Source of the DNA: JBKBYG01 sp046313435
GTDB taxonomy: Bacteria; Pseudomonadota; Alphaproteobacteria; Rickettsiales; Arcanibacteraceae
Assembly (NCBI GenBank): GCA_046313435.1
Contig: JBKBYG010000024.1
Span: 1 to 22,895, forward strand
Direction: 5' to 3'
Length of the DNA: 22,895 nucleotides
The notes under the pieces are model-generated. The model did not search any database. It had not been told where the DNA came from and was given only the letters and a program-made list of their open reading frames with translations. Shown here piece after piece: positions 1 to 8,215 of this stretch (position 1 is its first letter; every line of letters begins with the position of its first letter). A program made the position numbers and the translations under genes.

Positions 1-94
1 AGGCGTTAAACTAACTAAGCTTTCAAAAGAGCAAGCAGATTATCTTAGTGTAAATATAGATGGACCATATAAAATGGAACATTACAGATACTAA
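1..94 (+). CDS. ahcY: Adenosylhomocysteinase, C-terminal end only
   Basis: Only the last 30 codons and the TAA stop are in the window; the gene begins upstream. The peptide ends in KMEHYRY preceded by LSKEQADYL and DGPY, the conserved C-terminal tail of S-adenosyl-L-homocysteine hydrolase (family form: L-T-x-E-Q-A-x-Y-L ... G-P-F/Y-K-x-x-H-Y-R-Y). In that family the terminal Lys and Tyr reach into the NAD site of the neighbouring subunit. The enzyme hydrolyses S-adenosylhomocysteine to adenosine and homocysteine in the cytoplasm, relieving product inhibition of methyltransferases. The match is short but distinctive; the rest of the protein cannot be judged. Confidence 0.88.
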   Translation, partial: GVKLTKLSKEQADYLSVNIDGPYKMEHYRY

Positions 95-97
95 GCT

Positions 98-119
98 TTA
101 ATTTAGTTTTTTAAATTAA
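98..119 (+). terminator. Weak AT-only hairpin after ahcY
   Basis: Four bases past the ahcY stop there is a perfect 8-bp inverted repeat, TTAATTTA (98-105) and TAAATTAA (112-119), with a six-base T-rich loop. It contains no G:C pair and lacks a clean T-run after the stem, so termination is only a possibility given its position. Confidence 0.25.
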
Positions 120-195
120 CATTGAATGTTAGGCTAGATTAATATACAATATTTCAACTTTAAAAATTTATTTTAACGGAATCATAAACCAATAT

Positions 196-224
196 ACCTG
201 CTGAAAACAAGTTCAGTATGACAG
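196..224. repeat. Short intergenic palindrome resembling a dispersed extragenic repeat
   Basis: CTGAA (201-205) and TTCAG (212-216) form a small palindrome inside the segment around CTGAAAACAAGTTCAG, followed by TATGACAG. The gap 95-331 has no gene otherwise. The core resembles, from memory, a widespread class of bacterial extragenic palindromes of the type CTGAAACAAGTTCAG flanked by ATGAC. Only one copy occurs in this window, so repetitiveness cannot be shown here. Confidence 0.35.
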
Positions 225-296
225 AAAAATCAAGGCTAGTGGTCATCCAAAAAATTGATTCAAAATTATTTTTTAAATTATAGAAACAATATTTAG

Positions 297-325
297 TTGG
301 ATGTTAATACTTTTCCACTTAACAT
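297..325 (+). promoter_or_regulatory. Candidate sigma70-type promoter for the MFS gene
   Basis: TTGGAT (297-302), a 17-base spacer, then TAACAT (320-325). Both boxes are close to the sigma70 consensus. The predicted transcription start would fall at about 332, which argues for translation starting at the ATG at 344 rather than at the TTG at 332. The surroundings are so AT-rich that chance matches are common. Confidence 0.35.
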
Positions 326-343
326 AGAAAATTGAAAAATTAT

Positions 344-1549
344 ATGAAATTCAAATATAAGGATTATTTAATTCTATTAGTAATAATAATAATAGAAATA
401 GCAATTTGGTCAGAAACAGATATGTTTGTACCTAGTATGCCGGATATGGTAACATTTTTTGGAGTTTCTGAGCAAACTATACAAAATATATTAAGTATAA
501 ATTTTTTAGGTTTGTCTATTTCCGCTTTAATTACTGGACCTGTATCTGATGCTTATGGAAGAAGGCAAGTCATGAATGCTGGAATGCTATGTTTTGCGAT
601 AGCAAGTATAGGCTGTGCATTTACAAATTCGTTTGGATGGATGTTGTTTTTTAGGTTCATACAAGGTTTTGGAGCTGGTGTTCCTATGGTATTGGCCTGG
701 GTAATAATTATTGATCTATATACTGAAGAAAGAGTTATGCAAGCTTCAGGTTGGATAAATAGCATAATAACAGCTGTAGTAGCTATTGCACCTATTATAG
801 GAAGTTATATTAATAGAAGTTTTTCTTGGAGAGGAAACTTCATTGCTATTGGTGCTTTTGCAATATTAGCTTTTGTTACTACAATATTTATAATACCAGA
901 ATCCCATCCTATTGAGAAAAGGAGAAAATTATCTTTAAAGAATGTTGCTAAAGATTATTTTAGGCTTCTTAGGAACTATGAATTTATAGGTAACGTTGCT
1001 TTAGTATCTTTAAATTATTCAGGGGTAATGCTTTACATTTCTAGTTTATCTTTGATTTTTATTAACCATCTAAATGTTTCAATTGAAAAATATGGCTATC
1101 TTCAAGCCTCTACTATGATAATATATATGATAGCTTCAGGGCTTAATTCTGTTTTAATTAAAATATATGGTTCTAAGATTACAAATTATATAGGTTGTTC
1201 TGCTGTAATAACAGGATCTAGCCTATTAATGATAACAGGAATGTTTTTTCCAAAAAATATTTTTATGATATGTAGCTCAATGGGAATATTTACTGCAGGT
1301 GTTGCAATATCTATAGGTATCATAGCAACAAGAGCTTTAATTGCTTCAAAAGAATTAAAAGGCACAGGTTCAGGACTTTTTACTGTTACAAGGTTGGTTA
1401 TTATTTTTTGTTTAATCGAAATTTCTTCTAAATCTTTCACAGGTAGTATAACTCCTATTGCAACAATAATTTTTGTAATTATGATAATTTCAGTTTTAAT
1501 TTATTATAAATTACCAAAAATAGAAAACGATGTTAGTAGAGTTAAATAA
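344..1549 (+). CDS. MFS transporter, Bcr/CflA-type drug exporter family
   Basis: A 12-helix major facilitator permease of about 401 residues, probably a proton-coupled exporter of small drugs or metabolites in the inner membrane. The first helix is followed by SETDMFVPSMPDM, the Bcr/CflA counterpart of 'x-D-x-Y-L-P-A-L-P'. The loop between helices 2 and 3 carries motif A as GPVSDAYGRR, and helix 4 carries the RFIQGFGAG motif. Hydrophobic segments run through to the C-terminus with the usual basic loop around the middle (SHPIEKRRK). The reading frame is also open from a TTG at 332, four codons earlier; I prefer ATG 344 because of the candidate promoter just upstream, but no clear Shine-Dalgarno supports either. 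The 3' end overlaps tsaE by 20 bases, so the two are probably co-transcribed. The substrate cannot be predicted. Confidence 0.85.
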   Translation: MKFKYKDYLILLVIIIIEIAIWSETDMFVPSMPDMVTFFGVSEQTIQNILSINFLGLSISALITGPVSDAYGRRQVMNAGMLCFAIASIGCAFTNSFGWMLFFRFIQGFGAGVPMVLAWVIIIDLYTEERVMQASGWINSIITAVVAIAPIIGSYINRSFSWRGNFIAIGAFAILAFVTTIFIIPESHPIEKRRKLSLKNVAKDYFRLLRNYEFIGNVALVSLNYSGVMLYISSLSLIFINHLNVSIEKYGYLQASTMIIYMIASGLNSVLIKIYGSKITNYIGCSAVITGSSLLMITGMFFPKNIFMICSSMGIFTAGVAISIGIIATRALIASKELKGTGSGLFTVTRLVIIFCLIEISSKSFTGSITPIATIIFVIMIISVLIYYKLPKIENDVSRVK

Positions 1550-1985
1550 AAAACAAGATACTGAAGCTTTAGCAAAAAAAATTGCAAAATCCACTAGAAT
1601 GGGTGATGTCATTTTACTTAAAGGTGACCTTGGAGTAGGAAAAACATTTTTTGCAAAAAATTTTATAAAATATTTTTTTCCTAACCAAGATGTTACAGTA
1701 AACAGTCCAACTTTTAATTTAGTGCAAACTTATACAACAAATCTATTTACTATTTGGCATTTTGATCTATATCGTTTAAAGACGGTAGAAGAAATATTTG
1801 AACTTGGGGTTGAGCAAGCATTTGATGAAGCTGTATCAATAATTGAATGGCCAGAGCTTATACAAACCATTTTACCAAAAAATGTTTTGGAAATCGAATT
1901 TAGTTTTAATGAGAAAACAGATCAAAGACAAGTGTCTCTCAGATTATATGGAGAATGGAAAAATAGATCTGATGAAATTTTATAA
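1530..1985 (+). CDS. tsaE: tRNA N6-threonylcarbamoyladenosine synthesis ATPase TsaE
   Basis: A 151-residue P-loop protein. The Walker A motif GDLGVGKT lies at residues 32-39. Further family signatures follow: SPTFNLVQTY, HFDLYRL and IIEWPEL, the last holding the conserved Trp of TsaE. Length and order match the family. TsaE is the ATPase partner of TsaB and TsaD in making t6A at position 37 of ANN-decoding tRNAs. The start overlaps the end of the upstream MFS gene by 20 bases, and the next gene begins within 20 bases of the stop. tsaE followed by amgK and murU is a familiar alphaproteobacterial order. Confidence 0.95.
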   Translation: MLVELNKKQDTEALAKKIAKSTRMGDVILLKGDLGVGKTFFAKNFIKYFFPNQDVTVNSPTFNLVQTYTTNLFTIWHFDLYRLKTVEEIFELGVEQAFDEAVSIIEWPELIQTILPKNVLEIEFSFNEKTDQRQVSLRLYGEWKNRSDEIL

Positions 1986-2003
1986 TAATTTAATGAGGTG
2001 GAG

Positions 2004-3011
2004 ATGAGTGATAGAGAAAAAATTAGAGAAAATTTCTTGAAAGTAAATAATATCAATAATTCTAATATTGAGTTACTTCCGGCTGACGCTTCATTTAGAA
2101 ATTATTATAGAATAAAAGAGGGTAAAAATAGTTTTATATTAATGGATGCTCCTCCTGACAAAGAACCGAATACAGGCATATTTGTGAAGGTCTCAGAATT
2201 TTTAAATGATAATGGATTTTCTGCCCCTAAAATAATTAAAGCAGATTTAAAGAAAGGTTTTTTGTTATTAGAAGATTTAGGTAATAATAGTTTTAACAAA
2301 ATATTGGAAGAAGATAATTCGAAAGGAGAATTGTTATATTCTTATGCAATTGATGTTTTACTTAAGCTTCATTCAATATCTGTACCAGATGCGATACTTC
2401 CTTACTATACAGATGATTTAATTTTAAAAGAATTAAATAGATTCATTGAATGGTATATACCTGTATTAAACGGAGAAGTTATAAGTAAAAAACTGCAAGA
2501 GGAATATGAGGTAGTCTGGAAGCATTTATTACAGTATGCAAGACAGATTCCTGAAACAACAGTTCTTAGAGATTACCATGTAGATAATTTAATGTGGTTA
2601 GAAGATAGAGAAAATATAAGAAAAGTTGGTTTATTAGATTTTCAAGATGCAATAGTAGGTTCTCCAGTTTATGATATTGTATCATTACTTCAAGATGCAA
2701 GAAGAGAAGTTAGTGAAGAAATCACGCAAGCAATGATAACTAAATACTTAACTGCGAAACCTGATATTTTAAGAAAAGATTTTCTGGCTAGTTATTCAAT
2801 TCTTGGGGCGCAAAGAAATTTAAGAATAATAGGTAATTTCGCTCGTAAATCTGTGCGCGACAAAAATTCAAATTATTTGAAATTTTTGCCAAGAGTATGG
2901 AGCAATATTGAAAAAAATTTGAAACATCCATTATTATTTCCTTTAAAAGCATGGCTTGATAAAGTTATCTCTCCTCAAGTTAGGGGTAATAGAGAAAAAG
3001 CTAGCTTTTAG
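2004..3011 (+). CDS. amgK: N-acetylmuramate/N-acetylglucosamine anomeric kinase AmgK
   Basis: A 335-residue phosphotransferase of the aminoglycoside/choline kinase fold. It shows the AmgK-type N-lobe (ASFRNYYRI, then ILMDAPPDKE), the hinge segment GFLLLEDLG, the catalytic loop LRDYHVDNLMW with Asp190 and Asn195, and the metal-binding LDFQDA with Asp212. AmgK phosphorylates the anomeric carbon of MurNAc, giving MurNAc-1-phosphate for MurU, part of the peptidoglycan recycling route that bypasses de novo UDP-MurNAc synthesis. The start is ambiguous: a GTG at 1998 is in frame, but ATG 2004 is preceded by a GAGGTG ribosome-binding sequence while the GTG is not well served, so I chose 2004. It lies 11 bases before murU. 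Confidence 0.9.
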   Translation: MSDREKIRENFLKVNNINNSNIELLPADASFRNYYRIKEGKNSFILMDAPPDKEPNTGIFVKVSEFLNDNGFSAPKIIKADLKKGFLLLEDLGNNSFNKILEEDNSKGELLYSYAIDVLLKLHSISVPDAILPYYTDDLILKELNRFIEWYIPVLNGEVISKKLQEEYEVVWKHLLQYARQIPETTVLRDYHVDNLMWLEDRENIRKVGLLDFQDAIVGSPVYDIVSLLQDARREVSEEITQAMITKYLTAKPDILRKDFLASYSILGAQRNLRIIGNFARKSVRDKNSNYLKFLPRVWSNIEKNLKHPLLFPLKAWLDKVISPQVRGNREKASF

Positions 3012-3022
3012 GTGAGCGCATT

Positions 3023-3751
3023 ATGGCTAATATTGATCAAGCAATGATTATGGCGGCGGGAATGGGTAAAAGAATGCTTCCATTAACAGAAAACTTACCT
3101 AAGCCCATGATTGAAATAAGAGGTAAAACTTTAATAACACATATTTTAGAAAAACTATATTTTGAAGGAATCAAGAAAATTGTTATTAATGTACATTATT
3201 TATCAGAGCTAATTATTCAGCATGTTAAAAGCTTGCCATTCTATCATGACATAGAAGTGATTTTCTCACATGAGGATGAGTTACTTGAAAGCGGGGGAGG
3301 AATAGTTAAAGCTTTGCCGTTTTTTAATAATAAGCCTTTTTATAGAATTAATAGTGACATATACTGGGAAGATGAATCGCTTTTGTATTATATAAATAAA
3401 AACTGGGAAAATAATAATTGCGATGCTCTCTTGCTTGCTATAGAGAAAAACAAATTCTTTGGCTATGATGGTAAAGGTGATTTTGATATAATTTCCGATA
3501 AATACGTAAAAATTTTAGCTAATGAGCTTGCTTATGCGTTCAGCGGTATAGGCGTTTTTTGTCCAAAATTATTTGAAAAATTAGAAATAAAGAAATTTAC
3601 TTTGTTTGGTGATTTCATATTTAAAGAAAAGAAAAATTCTGAAAATATACTACATAACATAAATGCTCTTAAATATGAAAATAGAATATTTCATATCGGA
3701 ACTGTAGAAAATTTAAAAGAAGCAGATAAACTTTTAAAATTAGAATTTTAG
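3023..3751 (+). CDS. murU: N-acetylmuramate alpha-1-phosphate uridylyltransferase MurU
   Basis: A 242-residue nucleotidyltransferase. The N-terminal nucleotide-binding signature AAGMGKRMLPLT is at residues 11-22, followed by NLPKPMIEI with the conserved Lys of the PKP motif, and RINSDIYW, which supplies the metal-binding Asp. Size and gene order (directly after amgK) identify it as MurU rather than a larger glucose-1-phosphate transferase. It converts MurNAc-1-phosphate plus UTP to UDP-MurNAc in the cytoplasm. AGGTGAG about eight bases before the ATG is a good ribosome-binding site. It is probably the last gene of the 344-3751 transcript. Confidence 0.9.
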   Translation: MANIDQAMIMAAGMGKRMLPLTENLPKPMIEIRGKTLITHILEKLYFEGIKKIVINVHYLSELIIQHVKSLPFYHDIEVIFSHEDELLESGGGIVKALPFFNNKPFYRINSDIYWEDESLLYYINKNWENNNCDALLLAIEKNKFFGYDGKGDFDIISDKYVKILANELAYAFSGIGVFCPKLFEKLEIKKFTLFGDFIFKEKKNSENILHNINALKYENRIFHIGTVENLKEADKLLKLEF

Positions 3752-4002
3752 TTATTCTTAACTAGCTCAACATTATAAAAATTACAGCATAATCTTAGTC
3801 CAATCCATTGCAAACCTTTGCTTAAGGTTAAAAAATTTTATTAGAACCTGATAGTTATATAGTAAGTGCACAGTTAGGAAATAATTAATGTAATATTAAC
3901 TAATGATTTATAATATAACGCTGATTATAGTTAGACTTGACTATTTAATTTTTATAAATTATTGAACTATATTGTAATTTACAACTTATAAACTTTATAA
4001 AA
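3752..4002 (+). promoter_or_regulatory. Leader/promoter region of the sdh operon
   Basis: This 251-base gap holds no gene. A small hairpin, AACCTT (3813-3818) and AAGGTT (3824-3829) with a TGCTT-type loop, is followed by an A/T tract and could be a weak terminator for the murU transcript. A TTGACT box at 3937-3942 suits a -35 element for sdhC, but no convincing -10 box follows at 16-18 bases (best TATTGA at 3960). The sdh promoter is presumably here; its exact position is not resolved. Confidence 0.35.
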
Positions 4003-4404
4003 ATGCAGCAAAATAAAAAATATCGCGAGAGACCATTATCTCCACATTTAACTATATATCGTTGGCAGATAAGTAACTCTCTTTCAATTCTCCACCGTAT
4101 TACTGGAATTGGGTTATATATTGGAATGCTACTATTAGCATGGTGGTTAGTATTTTTAATTTATTCATCATTTGATCCCTCTATAGCTAACTTAAAATGC
4201 TTAGATTGTTTTTTAGGTAAGTTAGTTTTGCTTGGATTTACAGCTGCGTTTTTCTATCATCTACTTACTGGTGTAAGACATTTATTCTGGGATGCTGGTT
4301 ATGGATTTGATAAAACTACTATGAATGTATCTGGTTTTTTTGTACTGATTGGAACAATTATACTTACAGTTGGCGCATGGCTAATTGCATTTAATTTTGG
4401 ATAA
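4003..4404 (+). CDS. sdhC: Succinate dehydrogenase cytochrome b556 subunit SdhC
   Basis: A 133-residue three-helix membrane anchor of complex II. The N-terminus RPLSPHLTIYRW and the SILHRITG segment are hallmarks of SdhC; Ser28 and Arg32 match the quinone-site Ser and Arg of the family. FYHLLTGVRHLFWD supplies the haem-ligand histidine (His86). It anchors the SdhAB catalytic part in the inner membrane and forms haem b and ubiquinone sites together with SdhD. It is the first gene of sdhCDAB; no strong Shine-Dalgarno precedes the ATG. The stop lies seven bases before the preferred sdhD start. Confidence 0.93.
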   Translation: MQQNKKYRERPLSPHLTIYRWQISNSLSILHRITGIGLYIGMLLLAWWLVFLIYSSFDPSIANLKCLDCFLGKLVLLGFTAAFFYHLLTGVRHLFWDAGYGFDKTTMNVSGFFVLIGTIILTVGAWLIAFNFG

Positions 4405-4411
4405 AAGAAAT

Positions 4412-4813
4412 ATGTCAATAATTTCAAAAAATTATAAAACTGATTTAAAACGGGTTCGCGGTTTAGGTTCTGCTAAAGATGGAACTAATTCTTGGTGGAC
4501 TCAAAGACTATTGTCACTAGCACTTGTGCCTTTATCAATTTGGTTTGCAAGTTTATGTATAAGGCTGGCAATTTATAGAGGAGAGGATTTGCATAAATTA
4601 TTAAAATCACCCTTTAACGTTATTGTAATGATGGTGTTTATTGCTACTGGAATTTATCATGGAATGCTTGGAATTAAAGAAGTAATTGAAGATTATGTTC
4701 ATAAAGAAGGAATGAAATTTTTTCTGATAATTATAGTTAAATTAGTTAGTTATGCTACAATTATAGCAAGCCTTAGTGCCTTATTCGTTTATCATTTTGC
4801 TGTTTTTCGTTAA
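4412..4813 (+). CDS. sdhD: Succinate dehydrogenase membrane anchor subunit SdhD
   Basis: A 133-residue three-helix anchor. The N-terminal stretch RVRGLGSAKDGTNSWWTQR is the alphaproteobacterial SdhD signature, and IYHGMLGIKEVIEDYVH carries the haem-ligand His83 and the conserved Asp-Tyr pair near the quinone site. The frame is open from a TTG at 4385, overlapping sdhC, but family length and the ATG at 4412 support the shorter form. With SdhC it binds haem b and ubiquinone. Twenty-one bases separate it from sdhA. Confidence 0.93.
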   Translation: MSIISKNYKTDLKRVRGLGSAKDGTNSWWTQRLLSLALVPLSIWFASLCIRLAIYRGEDLHKLLKSPFNVIVMMVFIATGIYHGMLGIKEVIEDYVHKEGMKFFLIIIVKLVSYATIIASLSALFVYHFAVFR

Positions 4814-4834
4814 GGGTTAATAAAAGAGATTTAA

Positions 4835-6628
4835 ATGTCAAATAAATATGAAATAATTGAACATGAATATGATGTAGTAGTAGTAGGCGGTGGTGGAGCA
4901 GGGCTTAGAGCTACCTTCGGTATGGCAGAAGCTGGCCTTTCAACTGCATGTATTACAAAACTTTTCCCAACCAGAAGTCATACCGTTGCGGCTCAAGGTG
5001 GAATAAGTGCAGCTCTTGGAAATATGGGGGATGATGATTGGCGCTGGCATGCATACGATACTGTTAAAGGCTCTGACTGGCTTGGTGATCAAGATGCTAT
5101 TGCGTTTATGTGTAAAAATGCACCTAGTGCAATTATAGAGCTTGAGCATTATGGCGTGCCTTTTTCACGCACTTCCGAGGGAAAAATATATCAACGGCCA
5201 TTTGGTGGTATGACAACTGAATATGGTGAAGGTAAAGCAGCAGAACGTACTTGTGCCGCTGCAGATAGAACTGGCCATGCGATATTACATACATTATATC
5301 AGCAAGCACTTAAGCATCATGCTAAATTTTTTATTGAATATTTTGCTCTTGACTTAATTATGGACGAAGAAGGTATATGTAGAGGAGTAATGGCTTGGAA
5401 TCTTGATGATGGTACATTACATAGGTTTAAAGCTCATATGGTTGTGCTCGCTACAGGTGGTTATGGTCGTGCTTACTTCTCAGCTACAAGCGCTCATACA
5501 TGTACTGGAGACGGTAATGCTATGGCTATTCGTGCAGGTCTGCCACTTCAAGATATGGAATTTGTTCAATTCCATCCAACAGGAATATACGGCGCAGGGT
5601 GTTTAATTACTGAAGGTTCAAGAGGTGAGGGTGGATATCTGGTGAATTCCTTAGGTGAAAGATTTATGGAAAGATACGCTCCTCATGCAAAAGATTTAGC
5701 TTCGAGAGACGTCGTAAGTAGAGCAATGACTATTGAGATAAGGGAAGGTAGAGGTGTTGGTCCTAATAAAGATCATATTTATTTACATCTTGATCATTTA
5801 GATAGTAAAATACTTCATGAGAGGCTGCCAGGTATTTCAGAAACTGCAAAAATATTTGCTGGTGTTGATGTAACTAAACAACCTATTCCAGTGCTCCCTA
5901 CGGTGCATTATAATATGGGTGGAATACCTACTAATTACCATGGTGAAGTGGTGACACTAAAAGATGGAAATCCTAATCATATTGTGCAAGGATTAATGGC
6001 AATTGGTGAAGCTGCATGTGTATCAGTTCATGGTGCTAATCGACTTGGCTCAAACTCCTTACTTGATCTAGTTGTCTTCGGAAGAGCAGCAGCGCATAGA
6101 GCAAAGGAAATAATTAAACCTAATACTCCTCATAAAGAATTGCCTAAAGAGGCAGGAGAAGAAGCTATTGCAAGATTTGACAAAATTAGAAATGCAAGCG
6201 GTTCTACTCCAGTTGCAGATTTGAGAGGAAAAATGCAGCGTATAATGCAAAGAGACGCAGCTGTATTTAGAACTGAAGAGAGCTTAAAAGATGGCGTTGT
6301 AGCAATTAAAGAGACTAGGCTTGAATATAAAGATATAAAAACACAAGACCGTGGATTAATTTGGAACACTGATTTAGTTGAAGCATTAGAACTTGATAAT
6401 TTACTTGATCAAGCAGTTATAACTATGAATTGTGCATATAACCGTAAAGAAAGTAGGGGCGCTCATGCGAGAGAAGATTATCCTGAGAGAAATGATGAGG
6501 AATGGATGAAGCATACAGTCGCTTGGATCGATAATGATGCAGAAGTAAAGATTGATTATAGACCAGTACATCTTGATACAGGAACAGATGAAATTAAAAC
6601 TATACCACCTAAAAAACGAGTATATTAA
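4835..6628 (+). CDS. sdhA: Succinate dehydrogenase flavoprotein subunit SdhA
   Basis: A 597-residue flavoprotein of full family length. The Rossmann motif VVGGGGAG is at residues 16-23. SHTVAAQGG (48-56) holds His49, the residue that binds FAD covalently in this family. QFHPTGIYGAG (245-255) and the active-site arginine in LASRDVVSR (about Arg291) are present, as is HYNMGGIPT in the substrate-binding region. It oxidises succinate to fumarate in the TCA cycle and passes electrons to SdhB. No truncation or missing catalytic residue was seen. Confidence 0.97.
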   Translation: MSNKYEIIEHEYDVVVVGGGGAGLRATFGMAEAGLSTACITKLFPTRSHTVAAQGGISAALGNMGDDDWRWHAYDTVKGSDWLGDQDAIAFMCKNAPSAIIELEHYGVPFSRTSEGKIYQRPFGGMTTEYGEGKAAERTCAAADRTGHAILHTLYQQALKHHAKFFIEYFALDLIMDEEGICRGVMAWNLDDGTLHRFKAHMVVLATGGYGRAYFSATSAHTCTGDGNAMAIRAGLPLQDMEFVQFHPTGIYGAGCLITEGSRGEGGYLVNSLGERFMERYAPHAKDLASRDVVSRAMTIEIREGRGVGPNKDHIYLHLDHLDSKILHERLPGISETAKIFAGVDVTKQPIPVLPTVHYNMGGIPTNYHGEVVTLKDGNPNHIVQGLMAIGEAACVSVHGANRLGSNSLLDLVVFGRAAAHRAKEIIKPNTPHKELPKEAGEEAIARFDKIRNASGSTPVADLRGKMQRIMQRDAAVFRTEESLKDGVVAIKETRLEYKDIKTQDRGLIWNTDLVEALELDNLLDQAVITMNCAYNRKESRGAHAREDYPERNDEEWMKHTVAWIDNDAEVKIDYRPVHLDTGTDEIKTIPPKKRVY

Positions 6629-6640
6629 AAGGGGATAATT

Positions 6641-7426
6641 ATGGTAGAATTTACGTTACCAAAAAATTCAAAAATAGGTAAAGGAAAAGAGTATAAACTT
6701 CAAACAGAAGCTCAAAAGGTTAAGAAGCTCAAGATTTATCGCTATGATCCTGAAAATGAAGAAAATCCTCGCATTGATACATTCGAGATTGACCTTGATA
6801 AATGTGGGCCTATGGTTCTTGATGCTCTTATTAAAGCCAAGTCTGAAATTGATTCAAGCCTTACTTTTAGAAGATCATGCAGAGAAGGAATTTGTGGTAG
6901 TTGTGCAATGAATATTGATGGTACAAATACTTTAGCATGTACTAAATCAATTGATGATATTAAGGGTGATATAAATATTTATCCTCTTCCTCATATGAAA
7001 GTTGTAAAAGACTTGGTGCCTGATATGAGCACATTTTACGCGCAACTTCAATCTGTTGAACCTTGGTTAAAAGCTGATAGCGCTCCTCCACAAACTGGCG
7101 AAAGATTACAATCGCAAGAAGAGAGAGCAAAACTGGATGGATTATATGAATGCATTTTATGTGCGTGTTGCTCAACAAGTTGTCCAAGCTACTGGTGGAA
7201 TGGTGATAAATATTTAGGCCCAGCAGTTCTCCTACAAGCTTACAGATGGATTGTTGATACTAGAGATGAAGCTACAGGTGAGCGACTAGATCAGCTTGAA
7301 GATCCTTTTAAATTATATAGATGCCATACAATTATGAATTGTACTAATACTTGCCCTAAAGGATTAAATCCTGCGAAAGCTATTGGTGAAATTAAGAAGC
7401 TTATGGTAGAGCGTAAAGGTGTATAA
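6641..7426 (+). CDS. sdhB: Succinate dehydrogenase iron-sulfur subunit SdhB
   Basis: A 261-residue subunit carrying three clusters. The [2Fe-2S] ligands are Cys80, Cys85, Cys88 and Cys100 (SCREGICGSC plus a later Cys). The ferredoxin-like half has CILCACCSTSCP (Cys171, 174, 177, 181) and CHTIMNCTNTCP (Cys228, 234, 238), which provide the [4Fe-4S] and [3Fe-4S] clusters. It carries electrons from SdhA's FAD to the quinone site of SdhCD. A GGGG-containing ribosome-binding sequence lies upstream, 12 bases after sdhA. It is the last gene of the operon; the 65-base gap to the convergent gene at 7492 has no convincing terminator hairpin. Confidence 0.97.
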   Translation: MVEFTLPKNSKIGKGKEYKLQTEAQKVKKLKIYRYDPENEENPRIDTFEIDLDKCGPMVLDALIKAKSEIDSSLTFRRSCREGICGSCAMNIDGTNTLACTKSIDDIKGDINIYPLPHMKVVKDLVPDMSTFYAQLQSVEPWLKADSAPPQTGERLQSQEERAKLDGLYECILCACCSTSCPSYWWNGDKYLGPAVLLQAYRWIVDTRDEATGERLDQLEDPFKLYRCHTIMNCTNTCPKGLNPAKAIGEIKKLMVERKGV

Positions 7427-7491
7427 AATTCTTAAAGTGAATTAACACACCTTTTAAGTGCCACAATTGTAACATTAAATATTCTGTTGAA

Positions 7492-8130
7492 TTAATCTTT
7501 CCCTTGACCCTTGCTTTTATTGTGAGAAGGTAGATGAGAAGAAATATCATTTTTGATGTTTTTAAAAGCTTGCGTAATATCTTTTTTTATGCTCTTAAGC
7601 TGTGATTTAAAATTAGGATTACTTTTACTTGCTTCTTCAATACCCAGAATTTTTTGTGCTTTATTTTCAATTCCTAAAATTTTATCCGGTTTCTTGGAAG
7701 TTAAATTATTCTCAATATTTTGAGATAGTTCTTTGGCCTTAGAAAATGCTTTTTTTAAAGGTTCAGTAAGAACAGATTCTTTAGTGTTTTGATCCTTAAT
7801 CAAAATTTCATTGTCAAACTCTAGGGATGACATTTTACTCGTTTCCTTATTATTTTGATCTTTTATTTTTGTAGAAATAACATCATATATACTATCACTA
7901 ATTCTATCAAGATTTTGATCAAAAACTTTGCCATTATTTTCATAAATATCTATGTTGATATCTTGATTAGCATGTAGTGAAGTCACTATTGCTAAAGCAG
8001 TAAGTTTCCCGTGTTTTTTATCAAGTATCTTATCTTTAATAAGCTTATTTACAACAGTTTCAGCTAATTCCGCTTCAGGGCCTTTATTCAAAATAGCACG
8101 ATTATATTTTTGATCAGAATTCTTGGACAT
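7492..8130 (-). CDS. Hypothetical hydrophilic protein, last gene of the flagellar block
   Basis: A 212-residue protein that I do not recognise. It has no signal peptide and no membrane helix, is rich in Lys, Asp, Asn and Ser, and is likely largely helical or disordered. Two internal duplications are visible: IKDQNNKETS (89-98) against IKDQNTKESV (111-120), and KILGIE at both 150-155 and 160-165. The C-terminus is a basic, polar tail (HNKSKGQGKD). It lies 85 bases downstream of fliB on the same strand and faces sdhB. Its position could mean a flagellar accessory or exported protein, or an unrelated secreted effector; the sequence does not decide between them. Confidence 0.7.
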   Translation of the reverse strand: MSKNSDQKYNRAILNKGPEAELAETVVNKLIKDKILDKKHGKLTALAIVTSLHANQDINIDIYENNGKVFDQNLDRISDSIYDVISTKIKDQNNKETSKMSSLEFDNEILIKDQNTKESVLTEPLKKAFSKAKELSQNIENNLTSKKPDKILGIENKAQKILGIEEASKSNPNFKSQLKSIKKDITQAFKNIKNDISSHLPSHNKSKGQGKD

Positions 8131-8215
8131 TTTTTTCCCTATAAATAGTTATATTATTAACTTATTATAAGGAGAGAATATTAATATATTATAAATTATT
8201 TAATAATATAAGGAT

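Noticed and set aside
5403..5606. Plus-strand open frame of 67 codons inside sdhA
   Set aside because: An out-of-frame shadow of the highly conserved sdhA sequence.
7427..7491. Terminator between sdhB and the convergent gene
   Set aside because: Only 5-6 bp AT stems with large loops are found, such as CTTAAA and TTTAAG, which are expected by chance at this composition.
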